A stretch of DNA of 16,900 bases from QHWT01 sp046726015 (lineage in GTDB: Bacteria; Acidobacteriota; Vicinamibacteria; Vicinamibacterales; 2-12-FULL-66-21). The position numbers were made by a program, and so were the translations under genes. Location: contig JBKOZS010000317.1 in the NCBI GenBank assembly GCA_046726015.1, positions 1 through 16,900 of the forward strand, read 5' to 3'. Positions within the stretch are counted from its first letter, which is position 1. Each line of letters opens with the position of its first letter. The notes below the pieces were generated by a model. The model was not told the DNA's origin. It searched no databases and worked only from the letters and a program-made list of their open reading frames with translations. Below are positions 1 to 7,054 of the stretch, piece after piece.

Positions 1-685
1 GGTTGATGCGCTTTCCAAGACGCCTGGGTTCGCCGTATGGATCGTGCACACGCGACTTGATGTTGCGTGCGTCGTAATAGACCGCGACGTAGTCCGAGCC
101 GATCGCATCGAGCAGACGGATGTTGTCCTCGGCCGAGATCCAGTCCTCGAGTGCGACCACCACGCCAGCCTTCTCCGCGTAGCGCGCCACTTCCTTCATC
201 ATGACCACGAAGGTATCGACCTCCTGCTGGTTGTCCATGTGGATGTGGCTGTCGCCGAGGATCGGCAGCAGGATGTTGGTCGTTCCGATGTTTCGCGCCA
301 CCTCGATCGCTTCGACGAGCAGGATGGCCGCGGCCGGGTTGGTATGAAGAGGGAGCCGCGCTTTGCCCGGCGAGCCAATCGCGAGCGAACAAATCTGGAT
401 CCCATTCTCGAGCGCGGCCTGCTTGAAGGCCGCCTGCGTCTTCGCCTCACGAAGATGAGGGCTGTCGTCGGTCGGGAATGTCAGGCTGACCTGGATGCCG
501 TCGAGACCGATCTGCCTGGCCAGGGCGATCTTCGCGATGTCGCCGCGCTTGCCAAGGTTCCAGTCGGTCATCCCGATTCTGAGCGGCACCGGGTTGGATG
601 TCGGTTGCTGCGCTCGCGCCAGCACCGGCGCGGCCACCGACGCGATCGTTGCCCGTTTGATGAAATCCCGTCGAGTTAGCGGCAT
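1..685 (-). CDS. Tat-exported sugar isomerase/epimerase (xylose isomerase-like TIM barrel), 3' end cut by window
   Basis: The reading frame starts at the ATG at 685-683 and stays open to the window edge, giving 228 visible residues without a stop. The start is supported by a purine-rich GTAGGGAA about 12 nt upstream. Residues 4-10 read TRRDFIK, a Tat twin-arginine motif, followed by a hydrophobic stretch and a likely cleavage site after ARA near residue 25. The mature part begins with a strand and GMTDWNLGKRGD, then GLDGIQV, as in AP endonuclease family 2 / xylose isomerase-like TIM barrels. Glu180 in VALED and Asp206 in YYDARN sit where this family places metal ligands. These enzymes isomerise or epimerise sugars with a divalent metal. 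The exported location suggests an extracytoplasmic sugar substrate, which I cannot name. The gene follows the SelA-like gene by 13 nt, so it is almost certainly the second gene of that operon. Confidence 0.85.
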   Translation of the reverse strand, partial: MPLTRRDFIKRATIASVAAPVLARAQQPTSNPVPLRIGMTDWNLGKRGDIAKIALARQIGLDGIQVSLTFPTDDSPHLREAKTQAAFKQAALENGIQICSLAIGSPGKARLPLHTNPAAAILLVEAIEVARNIGTTNILLPILGDSHIHMDNQQEVDTFVVMMKEVARYAEKAGVVVALEDWISAEDNIRLLDAIGSDYVAVYYDARNIKSRVHDPYGEPRRLGKRIN

Positions 686-698
686 GAACGATGGTTCC

Positions 699-1922
699 CT
701 ACGAGGTCTTCTTCTCTAACGTCTGTCGTAACCGGCGCGCGACGATCTTCTCTTCGCCCGGCCGCATCATCCAGACGCCAACGACAAGCGCATTGTTTTC
801 CGACCGCGTGCCAATCGAAGGCTCGCCGTCGCGCAGGCTCTTGACGACGTCCTCGGCCGTCATGCCTCTGGCTGCCGGATCCCAGGAGATCCGAACGTGG
901 GGGACGTGGTTGGCGACCTCCGGCACAAAGACTTCGGCCGTCACGCCGGGGACCGCGGTCGCGCTGCTGCGAATCACTTCGGCGCGCTTCTCGAACTCGC
1001 GCTGTTCCTCTGCGTGATCCTTGTCGAGGTACAGCTCCAGCGCCGCGAGCATCCCAACCATCTCTTCCTTGTTCACCTTGAGCCCGCGGCCGATCGTGTT
1101 GCCGTTCGGCGGAGCGTTCAGGCGGGCGGCTGCAATGAGATCCTTTCGTCCGAGAAGGAGACCCGCGCTTTGCGGCCCGCGAATGCCTTTGCCGCCGGAG
1201 AAGGTCACGAGGTCGAAGCCCATCTTCGTGTACTTCCACAGGTTCTCGACCGGCGGGACGTCGGCGGCCGCGTCGTTGAACGTCGGGACGTTGTGCTTCT
1301 TTCCGAGCTGGGCGAACTCCTCGTCCTGGATGCGTCCTTCCTTGTTGTTGTTGTTGTAGAACAGCATCATTGCAGTCTTGTCGTTGATCGCCCGCTCGAG
1401 GTCTTCCCGCGTTTCAACCTCCACCATCTGCACGCCGCAGTTGCGCACCGCGTGGTCGTACCCGAACCGGTGTGACTTCTGGATGATCACTTCGCTCTTC
1501 ATGCCGGCCAGGTTCGGCAAGTCGACCATCTTCTGCCGATCCATGCCCGTCAGCACTCCAGCCGTGCCCAGCGTCAGCGCCGACGCGGCGCCTGAAGTCA
1601 CCATTGCCGCCTCGCAATGGACGAGCGTGGCGATCCGTTCGCCAATCTTGTCGTGGAGCTCGTCGAGCATGACGTAGTGCTCCGAGGCGTAGTTGATCGC
1701 CTCCATGACTTCACGCGGCATCAGCGACGCCGTCATCGCGGTGTATGTGCCGGCCGCATTGATGAACGGGCGCACACCAAGCTCGCGGAAGTAATCACGT
1801 TTACCCCTGGCGGCGGCGAACGCGCTCGCGGCAGCGCCAAGCGAGACGGTCCCCGATCCAATGAATCCACCCACCACCGGTAACCCGGAAGCGGTCCTCA
1901 GAAATCGTCGTCGGCTCCACAT
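699..1922 (-). CDS. Tat-exported SelA-like PLP-dependent enzyme (aminotransferase class V fold)
   Basis: This 407-residue protein starts at the ATG at 1922-1920, which has an AGGGAG ribosome binding site 7-8 nt upstream. An upstream in-frame ATG at 2009 would bury the signal peptide and is unlikely. Residues 3-9 (SRRRFLR) form a Tat motif followed by a hydrophobic segment to about residue 37. The fold is the SelA/D-glucosaminate-6-phosphate ammonia-lyase branch of PLP enzymes. TSGAASAL near residue 110 is the phosphate-binding turn, Asp217 in FNDAAAD should pair with the PLP pyridine nitrogen, and Lys245 in SGGKGIRGP is the expected Schiff-base lysine. It is not a true selenocysteine synthase: it is exported and has no selenium genes nearby. 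Elimination or lyase chemistry on an amino sugar or amino acid is an inference. It leads a two-gene operon with the isomerase downstream. Confidence 0.88.
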   Translation of the reverse strand: MWSRRRFLRTASGLPVVGGFIGSGTVSLGAAASAFAAARGKRDYFRELGVRPFINAAGTYTAMTASLMPREVMEAINYASEHYVMLDELHDKIGERIATLVHCEAAMVTSGAASALTLGTAGVLTGMDRQKMVDLPNLAGMKSEVIIQKSHRFGYDHAVRNCGVQMVEVETREDLERAINDKTAMMLFYNNNNKEGRIQDEEFAQLGKKHNVPTFNDAAADVPPVENLWKYTKMGFDLVTFSGGKGIRGPQSAGLLLGRKDLIAAARLNAPPNGNTIGRGLKVNKEEMVGMLAALELYLDKDHAEEQREFEKRAEVIRSSATAVPGVTAEVFVPEVANHVPHVRISWDPAARGMTAEDVVKSLRDGEPSIGTRSENNALVVGVWMMRPGEEKIVARRLRQTLEKKTS

Positions 1923-1961
1923 GTCGAGACTCCCTGGCGTTTGCAATGCAGGTTCTGCGGC

Positions 1962-1968
1962 GAGAGGA
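1962..1968 (+). promoter_or_regulatory. Ribosome binding site that favours a TTG start at 1976
   Basis: GAGAGGA ends 7 nt before the in-frame TTG at 1976-1978. The alternative ATG at 1946 has no purine-rich site before it. Starting at 1976 also gives a normal-length signal peptide. The same bases form the -10 box of the opposite promoter, so part of the match could be coincidental. Confidence 0.45.
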
Positions 1969-1992
1969 TAACAGCTTGCTGGAAAAAGCCAA
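1965..1992 (-). promoter_or_regulatory. Sigma70-like promoter of the SelA-like operon with shared downstream motif
   Basis: Read on the minus strand, TTGGCT (1992-1987) is followed after 16 nt by TATCCT (1970-1965). Transcription would begin near 1958 and give a leader of about 35 nt. The -10 box is directly followed by CTCGCCGCAGAA. The same TAT-CT-CTCGCCGCAGAA block lies in front of the ridA-like gene at 10917-10900. The promoter overlaps the first codons of the divergent dehydrogenase gene, so the two transcripts may interfere. Called by eye from the consensus only. Confidence 0.45.
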
Positions 1993-4294
1993 ATCGCTCC
2001 TCGTGGCAATCCCGGTGGTCATCGGCGCCGCCCTGTGCGCCCGCGCACAGACGCTCGAGGTCGGTAAGCCGGCGTATGAAGCCCGCTGCGTCGGGTGTCA
2101 CGGATCGGACGGCGCCGGCGGCGCGCACGGTCCCGGGATCGTCGATATCCGTGAGCCTCGCGCCGCAACCAGGCAGGCGCTGCGCGATCTGATCAGGACC
2201 GGCATCCCGGACCTTGGTATGCCGGCGTTTGCGATCGGTGACGGGGAACTCGACGCCATCGTGAGCTACGTCGAGATTCTGCGGTCACCTGCCATCGAGA
2301 ACCCGGCGGCCGGCGACGCGGACGCAGGCGAACGGTTCTTCACAGGCAAGGGCCGCTGCTCGAGCTGCCACATTGTGCGCGGCCGCGGCGGCATCCTGGG
2401 CCCTGAGCTGTCGAACCTGGCGCGCGAGCGCAGGACGTCGCAGATCGAGCACGCCTTGCGTGAGCCAGGCCGCTCGCGATCGTTCAGGGCTGCCTCGGTT
2501 CGTATGCGCGACGGCTCGACGCTGCGCGGCGTGGCGAAGTATGAAACGCCATTCGACCTGGGACTCGTGGGGCTCGACGGGACGTTTCACTCGATTTCAA
2601 AGCAGCAGGTCGCCGAAATAACGTGGCAACCCTCGCTGATGCCGAAAGTGACTGCATCATCGGAGGAGATGCACGACGTGATGGCATACCTGACGCGCCT
2701 GGCCGTCGATCGCTCACCGGGCGCGACGTTGAGAGGAAACGAAGCCATCGGTGAAGGCGGAGCATTCAACGATATCGCTCGTCCGAAGCCGGGTGAGTGG
2801 CCGACGTACCACGGACATCTGAGTGGGAATCGCCACAGCCCGCTGGATCAGATCAACACGACCAACGTCGCGCGGCTCGCCCCGGCATGGACCTTTCCTG
2901 TTCCGGGGGCACGCGGCGCCCTCCAGGTCACACCCGTTGTTGTCGACGGACTGATGTACGTGACAGCCGCGAATGCGGTGTGGGCGCTGGATGCGAGGAC
3001 CGGCGGGGAAGTGTGGTACTACAGCCGTCCTCGTACGGAAAGACTGGTCGGTGATGCCGCGGGCGGCATCAATCGCGGCGTTGCGGTGCTTGGCGATCGA
3101 GTCTTCATGCAGACCGATCACGCGCACGTCAGTGCCCTTCATCGCGCTGGCGGCCAGCTGCTCTGGGATATCGAAATGGCGGACTATCGGTTGCACTACG
3201 GCGGCACCAGTGCGCCGCTTGTCGTCAACGACCTCGTCATTGCCGGCGTGTCGGGCGGGGATGAAGGCAATCGCGGATTCATCGATGCGTATAAGGCATC
3301 CACCGGCGAACGCGTCTGGCGGTTCTGGACCGTTCCCGCGCGCGGTGAGCCCGGATCCGAAACATGGGTTGGCAGGGCCATCGAGCATCCGTGCGCCTCG
3401 ACCTGGCTGACGGGGACTTACGATCCCGAGGCGAAGTTGTTGTATTGGCCTACCGGCAACCCATGCCCGGATTACAACGGAGACGAGCGCAAAGGAGACA
3501 ACCTGTATTCCGACTCTGTAGTGGCGCTCGATCCCGAGACCGGGAAGTTGAAGTGGCACTTCCAGTTCACGCCGCACGATCTTCACGATTGGGACGCGAC
3601 GGAGACTCCGTTGCTCGCGGACATCGAGTTTCGCAGTCAGGCGCGCAAGGTGCTACTGCACGGCGATCGGAATGGCTTCTTCTACGTGCTCGATCGGCTG
3701 ACCGGTGAATTGCTGCTTGCAGAGCCGTTTGTCAGGAACCTCACGTGGGCGAGTGGCATTGGGCGCGACGGGCGCCCGGTGCTGTTGCCGGACCAGATTC
3801 CGGCGGCTGCAGGCACGCGAACGTGTCCGTCGGAGGCGGGCGCCACCAACTGGCCGTCGACCGCATTCAGCCCGCTGACCGGCTTCTTCTACTTAATGGC
3901 CGAAGAATCCTGCAGCATCTTCACGAAAAACTCACAGTGGTGGGAACCGGGCCAATCCTTCTATGGTGGCGGGACGCGCCACTCGCCCGGCGACATCAGC
4001 GTCAAGTATCTCCGCGCGCTCGACGTGCAGACCGGAAAGATCGCGTGGGAGATCCCGAACATCGGCGGCGGAATCCTCGGAAGCGGTGTGATCAGCACCG
4101 CCGGAGGACTGGTGTTCTACGGCGATTCGTCGGGTGGCGCCCTGGTGGCCGCGGACGCGCGGACGGGGAAACTCCTCTGGCACTTCAACACCGGCCAGAG
4201 CTGGAAGGCCAGCCCGATGACCTACGCCATCGACGGCACGCAGTTCATTGGCGTCACGGCGGGCTCGACCATCATGGTGTTTGCCTTGCGTTAG
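1976..4294 (+). CDS. Exported diheme cytochrome c-PQQ quinoprotein dehydrogenase fusion
   Basis: The protein has 772 residues from TTG 1976 (782 if the ATG at 1946 is used). A Sec signal peptide covers about residues 1-25 (SLLVAIPVVIGAALCARAQ). The first cytochrome c domain has CVGCH at 38-42 and a likely Met ligand in GMPAF at 82. A second heme domain has CSSCH at 128-132, a GPELSNLARER stretch, an MRDGSTLRGV strand pair and SLMP at 220-223, resembling the TIGR02603 heme-binding domain common in planctomycetes. From about residue 274 (EWPTYHG) to the end runs an eight-bladed PQQ propeller of the quinoprotein alcohol dehydrogenase type, with FTPHDLHDWDAT at 531-542 and the characteristic C-terminal SPMTYAIDGTQFIGV. 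Hemes are normally C-terminal or on separate proteins in this family, so N-terminal hemes are less usual. The vicinal Cys pair of methanol dehydrogenases is replaced by Ala361-Ala362. It probably oxidises an alcohol or sugar in the periplasm and passes electrons through its own hemes. Substrate unknown. Confidence 0.9.
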   Translation: MLEKAKSLLVAIPVVIGAALCARAQTLEVGKPAYEARCVGCHGSDGAGGAHGPGIVDIREPRAATRQALRDLIRTGIPDLGMPAFAIGDGELDAIVSYVEILRSPAIENPAAGDADAGERFFTGKGRCSSCHIVRGRGGILGPELSNLARERRTSQIEHALREPGRSRSFRAASVRMRDGSTLRGVAKYETPFDLGLVGLDGTFHSISKQQVAEITWQPSLMPKVTASSEEMHDVMAYLTRLAVDRSPGATLRGNEAIGEGGAFNDIARPKPGEWPTYHGHLSGNRHSPLDQINTTNVARLAPAWTFPVPGARGALQVTPVVVDGLMYVTAANAVWALDARTGGEVWYYSRPRTERLVGDAAGGINRGVAVLGDRVFMQTDHAHVSALHRAGGQLLWDIEMADYRLHYGGTSAPLVVNDLVIAGVSGGDEGNRGFIDAYKASTGERVWRFWTVPARGEPGSETWVGRAIEHPCASTWLTGTYDPEAKLLYWPTGNPCPDYNGDERKGDNLYSDSVVALDPETGKLKWHFQFTPHDLHDWDATETPLLADIEFRSQARKVLLHGDRNGFFYVLDRLTGELLLAEPFVRNLTWASGIGRDGRPVLLPDQIPAAAGTRTCPSEAGATNWPSTAFSPLTGFFYLMAEESCSIFTKNSQWWEPGQSFYGGGTRHSPGDISVKYLRALDVQTGKIAWEIPNIGGGILGSGVISTAGGLVFYGDSSGGALVAADARTGKLLWHFNTGQSWKASPMTYAIDGTQFIGVTAGSTIMVFALR

Positions 4295-4308
4295 CGGCAG
4301 CCTCCACG

Positions 4309-4422
4309 GTCACGTACGACCTCACGCGGAGGTCTCCGAGGACGCGGAGTGCTGCTTATTACACGTACTCAATTTGACATTCTTTGCGCGCTCCGCGCGC
4401 TCGGCGTGAGTACGTGCGTGAC
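4309..4422. repeat. MITE-like imperfect palindrome, copy 1
   Basis: This 114-bp element begins GTCACGTACG and ends GTACGTGCGTGAC, so its ends are near inverted repeats. It contains a perfect inner inverted repeat, CACGTACTCA (4362-4371) with TGAGTACGTG (4407-4416). It matches copy 2 at 5439-5551 along its whole length in the same orientation. It lies 14 bp after the dehydrogenase stop and could fold into a long hairpin, so it may also act as a transcription terminator. No transposase and no clear target-site duplication were seen. Confidence 0.75.
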
Positions 4423-4464
4423 AAGTCACCGGCGTCATAAATGGTGGCCGTGCGAACGAGCACG

Positions 4465-4492
4465 TGTAACGTATCGCCTTCTCGCCCGTATT
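4465..4492 (+). promoter_or_regulatory. Candidate ECF-type promoter for the sigma factor gene
   Basis: TGTAAC (4465-4470) and CGTATT (4487-4492) are separated by 16 nt. This resembles promoters recognised by several ECF sigma factors, which have an AAC-containing -35 box and a CGT-containing -10 box. Autoregulation of an ECF gene would be expected. The -10 box runs into the first possible start codon at 4491, so transcription would start near 4499-4503 with almost no leader. Identified by eye only. Confidence 0.35.
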
Positions 4493-4991
4493 GTTCTTCA
4501 GATTGTCTGACCTTGATTTCTCCGCGCTCTACCAGCGGTATGCCGCGGACGTCTACCGCTTCGCCGTCTACCTCTCGGGCGACCGCGCCGAGGCGGAGGA
4601 TATTGCAGCTGAGACCTTCGCGCGCGCATGGATCGCGCGGGATCGGATCCGGGTCGACAGCGTGAAGGCGTACTTGTTGATGATCGCCCGGAATCTCTAT
4701 CGAGATGGGCGACGAAGACCATCGAGCGACCGACTTGCCGATCGCATGGATGTGCGGGATCGGTCGCCGGATCCGGAAGCGACGACCCACGCCAGGGAGG
4801 AGCTCGATGCCGTGCTGAAGGCGCTGCGGGTCATTCCGGAGCTAGATCGCGCGATTCTCCTAATGGCCACTGTCGAACACCTTTCGCATCAGAGCATCGG
4901 CGCAGCACTGGGATTGTCCGAGAGTGCCGTGAAGCTTCGCTTGCATCGCGCGCGCGTGAAGCTGAATGCGGCCCGGAGAAATGAAATATGA
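4491..4991 (+). CDS. ECF-family RNA polymerase sigma factor
   Basis: The protein has 166 residues from TTG 4491 (162 from the second TTG at 4503); no in-frame ATG or GTG precedes the conserved region and no clear ribosome binding site is visible. Region 2 covers about residues 10-76, with FSALYQRYAADVYRFAVYL, the DRAEAEDIAAETFARAW core that contacts polymerase and the -10 region, and a basic end. Region 4 covers about 105-160, with the helix-turn-helix LSHQSIGAALGLSESAVKLR that reads the -35 box. Length and the absence of regions 1 and 3 are typical of ECF sigma factors. It overlaps the next gene by four bases (ATGA), so the two are translationally coupled, as is usual for a sigma and its anti-sigma. 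The signal it answers to and its regulon are not visible. The pair sits between two copies of an inverted-repeat element. Confidence 0.88.
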   Translation: MFFRLSDLDFSALYQRYAADVYRFAVYLSGDRAEAEDIAAETFARAWIARDRIRVDSVKAYLLMIARNLYRDGRRRPSSDRLADRMDVRDRSPDPEATTHAREELDAVLKALRVIPELDRAILLMATVEHLSHQSIGAALGLSESAVKLRLHRARVKLNAARRNEI

Positions 4992-5401
4992 CCGTCACAC
5001 GAGACGTGATCCTCGATCTGTGGCCAACCTACATTGCCGGCGATGCCAGTGCCGACACGCGCGCGCTCGTCGATGAGTTCCTGCGCGGCGATCCCGAATT
5101 TGCTCGACATCTTCGGGACGAACCAGTCGTGCCCGTTGCAGTCTCCTCCTTGCAGCCAGACCACGAGCTTGAGACGTTGCACCGGGTGCGGCTCAGGCTG
5201 CACGGCTATCCGTGGCTCCTGATGTTCGCGATGATTTTCAGCGGGTTGGCGTTCGGGCGAATCGTCTCCGACACGTCATGGGACGTCTCGCCGCGCAATT
5301 TCATCATCCACGCAGCCATTGCCGCCGCGTTCTGGATTGCCTATATCGTCAGCCTGTGGCGCATGCGCGCACGGATCCTGATCGTTCCAGGCCGCGGGTA
5401 G
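4988..5401 (+). CDS. Small two-span membrane protein, probable anti-sigma factor
   Basis: The protein has 137 residues and its ATG overlaps the sigma factor stop (ATGA at 4988-4991). The soluble N-terminal part begins TRDVILDLWPTYIAGDASAD and continues with an acidic helix, VDEFLRGDPEFARHL. I recognise this type of N-terminus from small proteins paired with ECF sigma factors. It lacks the HxxxCxxC zinc motif of classical zinc-binding anti-sigma domains. Two hydrophobic segments follow, about residues 74-94 (YPWLLMFAMIFSGLAFGRIV) and 105-126 (FIIHAAIAAAFWIAYIVSLW), so the N-terminus and the short basic C-tail would both be cytoplasmic. Coupling, size and topology fit an anti-sigma that holds the sigma at the membrane. 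Direct family evidence is limited, so the function is inferred mainly from context. Confidence 0.7.
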   Translation: MTVTRDVILDLWPTYIAGDASADTRALVDEFLRGDPEFARHLRDEPVVPVAVSSLQPDHELETLHRVRLRLHGYPWLLMFAMIFSGLAFGRIVSDTSWDVSPRNFIIHAAIAAAFWIAYIVSLWRMRARILIVPGRG

Positions 5402-5408
5402 CCCAGGT

Positions 5409-5428
5409 GCCGGGTCTAAAGACCCGGC
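5409..5428. terminator. Perfect 9-bp hairpin after the anti-sigma gene, terminator or repeat
   Basis: GCCGGGTCT and AGACCCGGC form a perfect 9-bp stem around an AA loop, starting 8 nt after the stop codon. No T-run follows on either strand, so intrinsic termination is uncertain. Hairpins of this GGGTCT/AGACCC type are common intergenic repeats in acidobacteria-like genomes as I know them. It lies just before inverted-repeat element copy 2. Confidence 0.5.
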
Positions 5429-5438
5429 CTACAACCCT

Positions 5439-5551
5439 GTCACGTACGATCTCTCGCAGAGGCCGCGGAGCACGCGGAGTGCCTCTTATTACACGTACTC
5501 AATTTGAATTCTCTGCGCGCTCTGCGTGCTCAGCGTGAGTACGTGCGTGAC
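5439..5551. repeat. MITE-like imperfect palindrome, copy 2
   Basis: This 113-bp element matches copy 1 at 4309-4422 in the same orientation, with the same ends (GTCACGTACG and GTACGTGCGTGAC) and the same inner inverted repeat, CACGTACTCA (5492-5501) and TGAGTACGTG (5536-5545). The best-conserved stretch is the inner arm, including TTATTACACGTACTCAATTTG. It occupies most of the gap between the convergent anti-sigma and DUF1501 genes and may terminate both transcripts. Confidence 0.75.
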
Positions 5552-5587
5552 ACGCCACCGCAGTCGCGAATGATCTCGAGAGTCCGG

Positions 5588-7054
5588 TCACGCGAGCAGC
5601 TTCGTGACGATCTCGCCGCTGACGTCGGTCAGGCGGAACTCGCGTCCCTGGAACTTGTAGGTCAGCTTCTCGTGGTCGAGCCCCATCAGGTGGAGGATGG
5701 TGGCGTGCAGGTCGTGGACTTCGACCGGGTCCTCGACGACGTTGTAACCGAGATCGTCGGTCTTGCCAATCGTGATGCCGGGCTTCACCCCGCCGCCGGC
5801 CATCCAGATGGTGAACGCGCGCGGATGATGATCGCGTCCCATCAGGCGCGACCCGTTGCGGGCCTCGTTCATTGGCGTGCGGCCGAACTCCCCGCCCCAG
5901 ATCACCAGCGTCGTGTCGAGCAGGCCGCGCTGTTTGAGATCGGTGACAAGTGCCGCGGCCGCGCAGTCGGTCTCCAGGCAGAGCGCGGGCACCCTGTTCG
6001 CGATATCGGTGCCGACGCTTGCCCCGTGCGTGTCCCATCCGCGGTGATACAGCTGCACGAAGCGCACGCCGCGCTCGATCAGCCGGCGAGCCAGCAGGCA
6101 ATTGTTGGCAAACGACACCTTGCCCGGTTCGGTGCCGTACAACGCGTGGATGGCCGGCGATTCGTTCGAGATGTCGGTCAGCTCTGGCACGCTGCTCTGC
6201 ATGCGATACGCCATCTCGTATGACGCGATTCGCGTATCGATTTCCGGATCTCCGGTCTCGGCCCGATGCAGCCGGTTCAGGTCCGTCACCAGGTCGATCG
6301 AGTCGCGGCGCGCGCGCGCATCGACCCCTTCCGGGTTCGAGACGAAGAGCACCGGATCGCCTTTCGATCTGAACTCGACGCCCTGGTACACCGTCGGGAG
6401 GAATCCGCTTCCCCAGCACGACTTGCCGCCATCGGGCGCGTTCTCGCCCGAGAGCAGCACGATGAAGCCGGGAAGGTCGCGGCTCTCGCTGCCGAGACCA
6501 TACGTGAGCCACGATCCCATGCTCGGGCGCCCGAACACCTGGCTGCCGGTGTTCATGAAGATCTGCCCGGGCGCATGGTTGAACTGCGTGGTGTGCACGG
6601 AGCGGACGATGGCGATGTCGTCGGCGATGTGCGAGAGATGCGGGAGCAGTTCCGACAGCTCCGCGCCGGATTGTCCGTATTTCTTGAACGTAAACGGCGA
6701 TCCCAGGAGACGAGGCGTGCCCTTGATGAACGCGAAGCGCTCTCCCTTCGGAATGAACTCCGCCGGAATCTCCTCGCCGTCATGTTTCTGGAGCGCCGGC
6801 TTGTGGTCGAACAGATCGAGCTGCGTCGGCGCGCCGGCCATGAACAGGTAAATGATGTTCCTGGCTTTCGGCGCAAAATGCGGCGCGCGCACCGCCATCG
6901 GATCGGCCGCCTTCGCTGATGGTCCGGCGCCCAGGGCCTGCGCGAACAACCTGTCATCGAGCAGGGCAGACAGCGCCAGGCCACCGATGCCAAAGCCGGA
7001 CTGTTTGAAGAAGTGCCGACGCGTGATGGCGCGAAGAATATGGGGATGCATCAT
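5588..7054 (-). CDS. Tat-exported DUF1501 protein (alkaline phosphatase/sulfatase-like fold)
   Basis: The protein has 488 residues. I chose the ATG at 7054, which overlaps the stop of the upstream PSCyt gene (ATGA) and gives a Tat signal: ITRRHFFKQS at residues 9-18 followed by a hydrophobic run to about 39. The mature protein has the family hallmarks, including NIIYLFMAGAPTQLDLFDHKP, HAPGQIFMNTGSQVFGRPSMGSW, GVRFVQLYHRGWDTH, GGEFGRTP near 387-394 and HHPRAFTIWMAGGGVKPG. DUF1501 belongs to the alkaline phosphatase superfamily, but no activity has been firmly assigned to it. It is nearly always encoded next to a PSCyt1/DUF1549/DUF1553 protein, as here, and the two probably act together outside the cytoplasm. 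It is the last gene of the ridA-PSCyt-DUF1501 operon. Confidence 0.93.
   Translation of the reverse strand: MMHPHILRAITRRHFFKQSGFGIGGLALSALLDDRLFAQALGAGPSAKAADPMAVRAPHFAPKARNIIYLFMAGAPTQLDLFDHKPALQKHDGEEIPAEFIPKGERFAFIKGTPRLLGSPFTFKKYGQSGAELSELLPHLSHIADDIAIVRSVHTTQFNHAPGQIFMNTGSQVFGRPSMGSWLTYGLGSESRDLPGFIVLLSGENAPDGGKSCWGSGFLPTVYQGVEFRSKGDPVLFVSNPEGVDARARRDSIDLVTDLNRLHRAETGDPEIDTRIASYEMAYRMQSSVPELTDISNESPAIHALYGTEPGKVSFANNCLLARRLIERGVRFVQLYHRGWDTHGASVGTDIANRVPALCLETDCAAAALVTDLKQRGLLDTTLVIWGGEFGRTPMNEARNGSRLMGRDHHPRAFTIWMAGGGVKPGITIGKTDDLGYNVVEDPVEVHDLHATILHLMGLDHEKLTYKFQGREFRLTDVSGEIVTKLLA

Noticed and set aside
1342..1356. Five tandem TTG triplets (Asn run in the SelA-like protein)
   Set aside because: A short trinucleotide run in a surface loop with the frame intact; too short to argue for phase variation.
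699..1922. Reading the SelA-like gene as selenocysteine synthase
   Set aside because: It has a Tat signal, belongs to the lyase-like branch by motif, and no selB, selD or tRNA-Sec is present; nothing requires selenium use.
2714..3586. Minus-strand open frame (290 codons) opposite the PQQ dehydrogenase
   Set aside because: The sense strand encodes a continuous quinoprotein with family motifs throughout; the antisense product resembles nothing.
5499..6512. Second minus-strand frame (337 codons) overlapping the DUF1501 gene
   Set aside because: The translation is Arg-rich and compositionally abnormal, while the other frame carries all DUF1501 motifs.
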